DNA from: Theocolax elegans
Lineage: Eukaryota; Arthropoda; Insecta; Hymenoptera; Cerocephalidae
Length of the DNA: 64,000 bases
Assembly (NCBI GenBank): GCA_026168455.1
Contig: CM047425.1
Coordinates: forward strand, 41,498,711 to 41,562,710
Direction: 5' to 3'
Shown: positions 56,150 through 64,000 of the stretch, one piece after another
Numbering within the stretch: position 1 is the first letter of the stretch
Layout of the letters: each line of letters begins with the position of its first letter
The notes under the pieces: generated by a model
Seen by the model: the letters and a program-made list of their open reading frames with translations, nothing else
Told to the model about the DNA's origin: nothing
Databases searched by the model: none
Position numbers and translations under genes: made by a program

Positions 56150-57140
56150 AAATTTTTTAACCACCTTCCTCACGCATTTTACATCTTAGAAATAGAAGAT
56201 GATGAAAAATGTTTGTAAAAAAAATCTATATATATGTAATAAAAAAAAAAAATAAAACGTATCGCCAAATAAAATATGTATTACATTAAATGATATATAT
56301 ATTATATTATATATGTTATCAAAATTTATTAGAGTAATAGTACTGTTTTTGTCGGTGTTCGTATTACTGTGACCACTTTTTATTACCGAAAACCCCTATA
56401 AAATATTTTTGGAATTCTTCTACTAAACCCCCCTCTTACCCCCTACCACTCAATCATTACATGGGGGATAAATTAAGACTGGTTGTCATATTCAATGTTG
56501 ACCCTTCCTCCCACCTTCCTTCATCTTTAAAATAGGGGATAAAAAAAAGTGGTGGTCATATTGTTATTCACCTGTACCGAAACCCCTAAATTATTTTTGG
56601 AATTTTACTAATTTTATTTCCCCCCTCCCCCTCTTGCCCCTCCTCCATCTAGAAATAAATGGAGGATAAATGAAGAGTGATTATCATATCGCTATTCACC
56701 GTAACCAAAAACCTCATCTTAGTTTTTTTAGAATAAAAAAGAATGGTCATCATATTCTAATTCATATATACCGATAACCTCTATAAAAAATTTAAAAAAT
56801 GTTCTAATTTTACCCCCCCCCCCCCTCATGACTCCTCCTGCACCTATCATTAGATGTGAGATTATTAGACGGATGAATTTTGATATATATATAAATGATA
56901 AATCAAAAATAAAATTTTAATTTTTTTATCCACCTCTCTCACTAATTTTACACCTTTGTAATAGAGTATGATGAAAAATGTGTAAAAACGTATATTTAAC
57001 TGTGATAAAAAAACAGAACGAATCATCAAATAAAATATATATTACATTAAAATATATTATTTAAGCTATTAAAAATTATTAGACTGACAGTACTGCTTCA
57101 GTCTATGTTAGTATTACTGTGACCACTTTATTTTTACATT
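56150..57140. repeat. large direct duplication of about 770 bp offset with internal pyrimidine-rich repeats
   Basis: 56160-56385 and 56930-57130 are diverged copies (ccaccttcctcacgcatttt / ccacctctctcactaatttt; both end gtattactgtgaccactttt-like). Between them a looser repeat recurs about every 100-150 bp (gtggtcatattnttattcacc, then a run of accccc or cccccctcccc). Confidence 0.7.
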
Positions 57141-57288
57141 ATTTATGTATGTAATGACTATTATTTATTATTAATTACTTATAATATTACTTATAGGTAT
57201 GTTCTTAATATAATAATTTAATTTGGTACAAAAATATACAAACATTGGAGTACTGGCAAAAGTGCTTACACACTTTTTTAATATTTTA

Positions 57289-57560
57289 TCCCGTAATTAG
57301 TGGAGTTATCCCGGAATACCTCACGAATTCCCGAAATATCGAGGAAATCCCGTAATTAGTGAAGTATCCCGAAATATCCAGGATATCTCGTAATTAGTGA
57401 AGTTATCCCGAAATAACTCAGAAACTCTCCAAGTATCCACTAAATCCCAAAATTATTGAAGTTAACCCGGCATACCTCAACAATGACCGAAATATTAAGA
57501 AAATCTCGGAATTGGTGAAGTTATCCCGGAATACCTCAAAATTTCCAGAAATATCGACAT
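57289..57560. repeat. 59-bp minisatellite, about five degenerate units
   Basis: The unit begins tcccgtaattagtggagtta and contains cccggaatacctcacgaatt and cccgaaatatcgaggaaa. The first two units are 59 bp apart (57289, 57348). Later units are shortened or diverged. Confidence 0.85.
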
Positions 57561-59095
57561 AACTTTTATAATAGTAAGTTTCAATATATTTTTATTCTTA
57601 ATTTATTATACATATGATTAAATTTGCAAAATGTAAATGAAAGAGTAATATAAATATATTTTTTATGTATATAATTTTTTACTCGTTTCAGTAATGTACA
57701 GGAAGGCTTCAGAGAAAAACGGGCGTAACTCTATTATAAGTTGTTATGGAAACTTTTTTTTCAATTTTTCAATGTACTTATTAAATGTTTATATTTCATT
57801 GTTGCTTAGATAGTGTTCAGTATATTAACTAAAGTTCAAAACATTTTTGTTAATCAATTTCTGTTTTGTTAATGCATTTCTGTCTACTCGCATTTTCTTG
57901 AGATAGGCCCTTTTCCCTCAGTCTTCTTTATATATATACGTTGTGTGTGTATGTATATATATATAATAATTAATTGAAGACCCAAATATAATTTTACTAT
58001 CTCAAATTTAACAATTATTTTAATGACGTTATAACAAAATTGTTTTGTAAATTACGTTTATTTCTTCTTTTAATTATTGTAAATAATGAGTATCTTTTTT
58101 ATCGTTTTGTATTCCATGCAATAATTATCAGTGTAAAATTATTTTTGCATTCAATTAAATAATATATTCTTTCCCTGATATACACGCAACAGAAATTCCC
58201 TAGTAGAAACATTTAACGATTTGTTACTTAACTTTTTTAATTTCTTCCGCTTAAAGCTATTCTATTGTCAATAATTTTACATTCGGTTAAAATCATTAAC
58301 TTTCTACTCGGGACCCCGTGGTAAAATAGGGCCCCTGGCGAAGGTACCACGACTTTATTAAAAAATATAGAAATCCATCGATCAACAGTACTGACACATT
58401 TTTATTTCTTATTTTTAATCATTTTTTATAGCGTAATAAATTGTTTTTATTGTTTTCAAATGAAGAGATCGATGAACTTATTTTTTAATAAAATAAACAA
58501 AACCTAACGCGCTATCGACAGTACCTCTGCGGTAGTGTGGAAACCTGTCTTTCAATGTGTATACAATTAAAAGTGTTATAGTTGTAAATCTATTTTACAA
58601 TAATAAATTATTCTATTTTATTATATGATTTTTCAATTTTCTTAACCCTTTCACTAATGAAATTAAACATGTTATATTAGTAAAGTGTCTTTAAACAGTT
58701 GACAGTAAAGTAAGTTAGAAACATGTTATAAATAATTTACATTTATTTAAGTCCGGTATATTACATCTTTTTATTTTAATTCACCAGTTAAATGTTCATT
58801 TAATAAACTCTGACCTGTATAAATATATAATTTATTTTGAGTTATATATTTTCATTTTCAATCGATAGAGTATTTAAATTTATTAATTATCAATTTTAAT
58901 GAAAGTAGTAATTATTTATATCTATTTCAGTATATTAATATTTATTTTTGCTAAATTATAGAGCATGTACCACATTTATTTTTTACATTTAAAATTTCAT
59001 TTGATGTAAATAATTTTTTTATTACTTTTTACATCATTCTTTTAATTATAATTTTTAAACAATTCAATATAAGAAATATTTGCTATAAAAAAAAT
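57561..59095. other. AT-rich non-coding stretch
   Basis: Nothing recognisable. A less AT-rich patch (ggaccccgtggtaaaatagg) at 58311-58350 is too short to assign. Confidence 0.4.
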
Positions 59096-59099
59096 TCTA

Positions 59100-59178
59100 A
59101 TATGACGATTTGAACCCACAGCCAAAAGATCTGTATAACAATGCATACGCCTTAAGCCACTTGACTACGGAGCGATTT
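59100..59178 (-). other. tRNA-like relic (Ser/Leu type) or SINE head
   Basis: The minus strand has an A box TAGTCAAGTGG followed by cttaaggcg, and a B box GGTTCAAATCG, at tRNA spacing with a longer variable region. The T stem and acceptor stem do not pair, so it is not a working tRNA. No poly(A) or target duplication was found. Confidence 0.35.
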
Positions 59179-59449
59179 CATAATACATATACGTAAAAGC
59201 AGTATATGATCATCTGCCTGACTTGGGGTATAAGATATATATTTATAATCATTAAAAGAATTATTCAGTAAATGTATATATATATATAGAAGTACGTTAA
59301 AAGTTAATATAGTTAAAATTATGAAAATATATGCAATTCGCTGTAAGTGGAAATTAAATTATCGCTTCTGTTCATCTGAATTTCCCCATCTTACACATAT
59401 CGTCGTTTGAACATTCCCACTACTATCCCGTACCCCCTCCATTCAGTTT

Positions 59450-59719
59450 TTATTGAACTATGTGTAAGCTTCGGATACACTCCATGGGGCGCCGCCGTTG
59501 TCGTTTTCGTCCCGGGTTCATAACATTGCATCGGCAATCTCTTATACTAATCTCTGGCCAAACACTGTAGGGATAGATCTCATAGGCCGCGATCACATCA
59601 GAGTCGAGCATTTGGGATTCGAGCATCCAATCAGATTCAATCGCAAGTGTAGTCCACTCGTTCATATGGTATGGAACACGGAACATTAGTCCAGCAACAT
59701 TTAAATCAAAAAGGGACAT
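59450..59719 (-). CDS. hypothetical 89-codon open frame
   Basis: Starts MSLFDLNVAGLMFRVPYHMN and ends CIRSLHIVQ. The surrounding 330 bp are clearly less AT-rich than neighbouring DNA, with non-homopolymer codon use, so it may be an exon or a fragment of an unrecognised element. No domain recognised, no splice sites established. The opposite strand is also open over 63 codons, which weakens the case. Confidence 0.25.
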   Translation of the reverse strand: MSLFDLNVAGLMFRVPYHMNEWTTLAIESDWMLESQMLDSDVIAAYEIYPYSVWPEISIRDCRCNVMNPGRKRQRRRPMECIRSLHIVQ

Positions 59720-60705
59720 TGCAATAAATTTTCTAGAAGGTATTTTATTATATTGGATGTTGGATGTATATTTGCGATCAGTTGTAGGTAGTGGACATTA
59801 TTTAAATAATGTGTAAAAGTGTGAAAAGGAGGTTTGTCGCTTAAATCTTTTGAAGTTTTGCTCCTACTAAAAAAGTAAAGAAAACTTATTTTAGGCTTTA
59901 GAAATATCTCTAAAGTAAGCCTAGCTGCGTTCGATTTTGTTTATTAGTTTTATTGCAAATTTAAAAAAAATTGTCAATTTTCAGCCATTTTTAAATTTTA
60001 TATAATTTATTAACTGTTGCTTCTAAATACTTTTAATGTAGGAATTATTATAGGTATTCGTAGGCTTCAAAAGTGGTATCAATTCTATCTCCAAATATTT
60101 AGTTCTATTAAATATCTAATTTTTACAGCATACAGGCATCGTACACACTTCTGTTTAGGCTTATTTCGCTCCTCAAGAATTGCATTATAACGCAATATAA
60201 AAGATAAGTTGATGTTTCAACCGCAATTTGTTTAAAAGCGACCTTGAAAATTATAGTATCTAAACAATTAAAAAGACCATTAAAAACTTTTTTATATCGA
60301 GACTACAGAAAAATCATTTAATTTTTTTAATATTTTCTTCAATTTCTAATCTCATTTCTTTCATTGCAGTGTATTTATTTTTCAATCTGAAATTTACAGA
60401 TACCCTAAAGCAAGTTTATATTATCGAATTTGACAAAAAATAGTAATAAACTTTTATATTTCAATTAAATTTTTTAAAAAACGACAGTGCTTTTTTAGAA
60501 TTAATGCACAAGGAAAATAGTGCGAGAGTATGCGCGCAGTAAGCGTTTTGCACTCGCGACAGAAGTTGATCCGTCTATATCTCGCGATCTAATAATCCAA
60601 TTTACATCATTTTTTCTTAATTTGGAATAGTACACAAAATATAAACAGCTGTAGGATTCAACTTAAAATAAAAAATTATGTAAGTGAGAAATTTAATACA
60701 TATAC
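59720..60705. other. AT-rich non-coding stretch
   Basis: No recognisable gene or repeat. Confidence 0.4.
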
Positions 60706-60711
60706 AGCATT

Positions 60712-61085
60712 CCACGTCAAGTGGTTTAATCAAAATTTTAAAATGCACCAAATTTTAGGTACAGACTGCATATGTTTTACTAAAAACATAAAAGAATTTT
60801 TAGTTACTGTAATCTATTTATTCAAAAATTATTCTAACTTCAAAAAGTTTTTTCAAGTTCTTTTAACCACCAGCTGTGTTTATCGCTATTTAATTCAAAA
60901 TCATGTTACATTGGTTGCTAATTGTCTTTAGAAATTATCCATCTGGGTTAGAATTTCTAATCTCAAGATCAATGTCTCATAAAATGTATGTCAACATTAA
61001 CACTGCAATATTTTAACACGCCTTAATTGATTTTTTCATCCAAAAGTCTAACATAAGGCTTCAAGCAATACTTTAAATAGTCTCT
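60712..61085. mobile_element. family B inverted-repeat element, old left-arm relic
   Basis: Begins attccacgtcaagtgg and follows the family B left arm through ttagaatttctaatctcaag to cttcaagcaatac, with many substitutions and small deletions. No right arm. The oldest A/B copy in the window. Confidence 0.7.
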
Positions 61086-61943
61086 TTATGTTTTAAACTT
61101 GTGCTCTGAATGGAGATTTCGACACTACAGAAACAATGTGAAGTAAAAGTATTTCTTAAATTAATAATTAATATTATTAATTTCACAACATACCATTCAA
61201 TTATTATATGAAAAACTTCGGCAATGTTACACGCAAAAATGTAATTGTAAGCGCTTAATTAACATTTTTGAAATATTGACCTGGAATGTTTCATGCAAGA
61301 TTACCGTAATATTGCAGACTGTTTCTCAAATTTTACTGCCACGACCTTGCAGAAAGCAAATGAGAAATATTACAAATTTAACTTGCTGGACAATTTAACC
61401 TGCCGAAGTTTGTTACAACTTAATATAAATTATCGAAGTTTGAGTTGAAAGATTTTTGTAAATTTTGTAATGACGCACATTGTAAGATTTGTTCGGTGAA
61501 GAAAATAGAACAGATTTTTTCGCATCACAAAAGCTTACTTTTATAATACGCATTACCTAATGCAATTTTTTCCTAATTTTATTACTTTACGGCTGTCAAA
61601 TATCTTCCAGGAATCTTTCAAAAAAGTTTCCCGTAATGATAGATGGAAAATAAAACTATTTCCTTTCACGGAAGTTAGGTAGAAAGTTAACGGTACGTTT
61701 TCTGCTAAATATTCCTATTACGTTGCACATAAATTTCCTATAGGCTTTCTTAAAAGAATACAGTAAGGTCTGTTTATTATGAAAGCTTGCCTGAATCTTT
61801 CTGTTATCTTAATTCGTACCTTCCTGTAAGGTTAAATACAACCTTTCAAACGCGGTTACCATAATGTTAATATTCCAGTCAATATTTCGCACTATGCTTT
61901 TTTACACCTTTCATTGAATATTACGGTCATCTTTCAGAAAGCT
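61086..61943. other. AT-rich stretch with loosely repeated gaatctttc / aagctt words
   Basis: Words such as ggaatctttca, gcttgcctgaatctttc and ctttcagaaagcttt recur irregularly at 61610-61940, possibly a decayed short tandem repeat. Confidence 0.3.
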
Positions 61944-61947
61944 TTAA

Positions 61948-62060
61948 GGGGGTATCATACTCATGTAAAAATTCAAATTTCGCGCCTCAAAATAGCAGAC
62001 GAAAAAACAAATAATTTACTGTAACAAATAATTGAATTTTTAATTGAGTATGATACCCTC
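61948..62060. mobile_element. TTAA-flanked MITE, 113 bp
   Basis: TTAA at 61944-61947 and 62061-62064 encloses GGGGGTATCATACTCA... and its mirror TGAGTATGATACCCTC. Terminal inverted repeats of about 16 bp plus a second inner match (aaaattcaaat / aattgaattttt). A piggyBac-type MITE, unrelated in sequence to the one at 40995. Confidence 0.75.
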
Positions 62061-62149
62061 TTAATGAAGCTTACTACAATCTTCCATTAGAATCTTACAC
62101 GAATCTTTCATTTGGAAACTTTCGTGCTATGTGGATAGTAACTACTGCC

Positions 62150-62285
62150 AATATGTAGCGAACAATAGGGCGGATGCTTTTTGGTGATATATTCGCAATG
62201 CATTGCCAATTCTCGCGGCAATATATTCGCAATATGTTTGCAATAACTACTATCCATTGCTCTGCAATATAGTGGCAATAATTAA
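62150..62285. repeat. short GCAAT-type repeats
   Basis: Repeated atattcgcaatat / gcaatatattcgcaat words over about 120 bp. Confidence 0.5.
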
Positions 62286-63870
62286 TATTTTTACGTGGGT
62301 ATTAAATTTAATCGTATTCAATTGGATATTTCGAATGAAGTTCATTACGAATTATTTTGAATGCACTTTTTATAAATATTTATGTGAACAAGTTGTAATG
62401 TAAAGAATGAAGATTTAATGATAATTTGTTTAACGAAATTTTAATTTATATAAAATTTGTTAATAAAATTGATTTAAAATAACTAAAACAATTTGATTTA
62501 ATTAATTAACAGTGAATATTTTCATTAACCTAAAGAGGGCCTGTAGTAGTCATATATTTTTTCATTAATTAAGAACATCTAAGTGGATACTTAAGGGTTA
62601 TTTAGGTCTAAGACCTTGATTCTGTAATCAAAATGGAAATTCAAAATGGTGGAAGTATTATAGTAAATACTATATTGGGTGTTTTTTTAAAACTTTTAAT
62701 TTGAATATCTCAGAAACGGCGGCACAAATCTCGGCACTCTAAAGGTTAATTAGTGTCAATATCACAGTATTATAAATTTAATTAAAATTCAGATCAATCA
62801 ATTAAAATACTTTAGAAATTATTCATTTTCTTAGAAATTTGACCATTAAAATTAATCCAAACCATAAAATTAATTTAAATAATTAAAACAATTAAATCTG
62901 ATTTAAAATAATTATAATTAGACCATAATCGGTATTCCCTATTTCGCTCGTTAAATTAATTGAATTTAATTCGGATCAATTAATTATAATACATTGGACA
63001 CTATTTGATTCAACTATGAATTTAACTATTCAAATTGATTAAAATCATATTATATAAGCGAAAAGATTAAATTTAATTTAACCTAGTTAAGAACAAAGAG
63101 CTGTAATCAAAAACAATTAGACCTAATATCAAAATACACAATCAAAAGCAATAGCATATTGTTTCAAGCCAGTTCTTACTTTCTAGAGCATTTTTAATAT
63201 TTCCATTTCTACTAGAGAAAATATTATTTCCATTTTAATGTCTGGAAAATTAAATTACACTCATGTAATGTCAATAAATTTGAATAATATATGGTGATGT
63301 ATTCATTTTTTATGATAGTGATCACAAGATTATAATTTTATTACTGCGAATCATCGGTTTTTTGACACGATTGTACCCAGCACTATATACGTTATGTTCG
63401 TAACGCACGTTTTGAAAAGAAAAAATTTTACCAATTCATTGCATCGAAACATTTTGCTCCCGCACAAAGTAACTCCACCACATTTTTGATAGAAGATGTT
63501 AATTTTTTAGATTAACACAATGTAATTCAGTAGCAGTAAATTATTTAAAATTATTTGATACTATACTTTCGGATGCAACCGCTAGGTGGTGTATACCTTA
63601 TTTTTTTATATTCGTTGAAGTAGGATATAATAAAATAGTTTTGAAAAAGAACAAAAAAGATATAAAAATTAAAAAAGAAAAAAAATGAAAATAAAAAAAT
63701 TACAAAAGAATGATGGAGTTAACGCCGGTACTTCCCCGTCGTGACTCTGGATTTCAACTAAATTCGGCCTTGATATTAATAATTAATAATAATATTTGGG
63801 TTATCTGGTTATTGGGTTATTGGGAACAACGATGCGTAACAACATTCTTTACACATAGTATGAAAAAAAT
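62286..63870. other. AT-rich non-coding stretch
   Basis: Many taattaaaat-like words and no recognisable gene. The 92-codon open frame at 63710-63988 runs into the terminal minisatellite and is probably spurious. Confidence 0.4.
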
Positions 63871-63873
63871 TTT

Positions 63874-64000
63874 TTCTTTTCGATCAAATATGCATTTGAT
63901 TAAAACGCACTCGATCAAATTTCTTTTCGACCAAAATGTTTTCGATCAAATATCCGTTCGACAAAAAGATTTTCGATCAAACGTCTGATCGATCAAATGT
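63874..64000. repeat. TTTTCGATCAAAT minisatellite, start of an array at the right edge
   Basis: At least six imperfect copies of ttttcgatcaaat-type units every 18-20 bp, continuing beyond the window. Confidence 0.75.

Overview
This is a gene-poor, repeat-dense block of an animal nuclear genome, most likely an insect. A parasitoid wasp is a guess from general character only. I see no convincing host gene. Almost everything recognisable is a transposable element or its wreckage. The background is AT-rich with many (TA)n tracts.

Layout. 1-11.1 kb holds two piggyBac-like relics, a gag-protease relic of an LTR retrotransposon, two solo-LTR candidates and a long inverted repeat (family A). 11.1-11.56 kb is a minus-strand tRNA-derived SINE with a perfect 13-bp target duplication. 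11.9-28.3 kb is the most striking part. Six CR1/L2-like LINEs (called L1e to L6e here) lie head to tail, all on the minus strand. Each is separated from the next by an (AG)n tract, and all carry the same small hairpin near the 3' end. This suggests that the elements target (TC)n microsatellites or the tails of their own relatives.

28.3-38 kb holds halves of a second long inverted repeat (family B), an R1-clade LINE sitting inside a (TG)n microsatellite, a Helitron-like element (family D) carrying a 5S-rRNA-derived SINE with its target duplication, a 3.3-kb compound foldback element (family C), and a plus-strand R1-clade relic. 39.5-48.4 kb is a decayed Maverick/Polinton, a large virus-like DNA transposon. 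In order it shows a core-protein-like piece, a conserved Polinton gene, a phospholipase-A2 domain, an integrase and a capsid-type protein. The integrase gene has been split twice, by a TTAA-flanked foldback MITE and by a nearly intact 4.9-kb LINE with a 17-bp target duplication. The capsid gene carries a small hairpin insertion.

48.8-54.1 kb repeats the A/B inverted-repeat, (TA/TG)n and D-element combination twice more. 54.1-64 kb is AT-rich with tandem repeats, a tRNA-like relic, a TTAA MITE, an old family-B arm and a start-of-array minisatellite at the right edge.

Working logic. The elements give a relative chronology by nesting. The Maverick is older than the MITE and LINE that broke its integrase. 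The D element is older than the 5S SINE inside it, and two paralogous D copies preserve the empty site. The LINE array seems to have grown by repeated insertion at (AG)n tracts. All the mobile-element genes except the ORF1 of two LINEs are broken, so little here should be autonomous.
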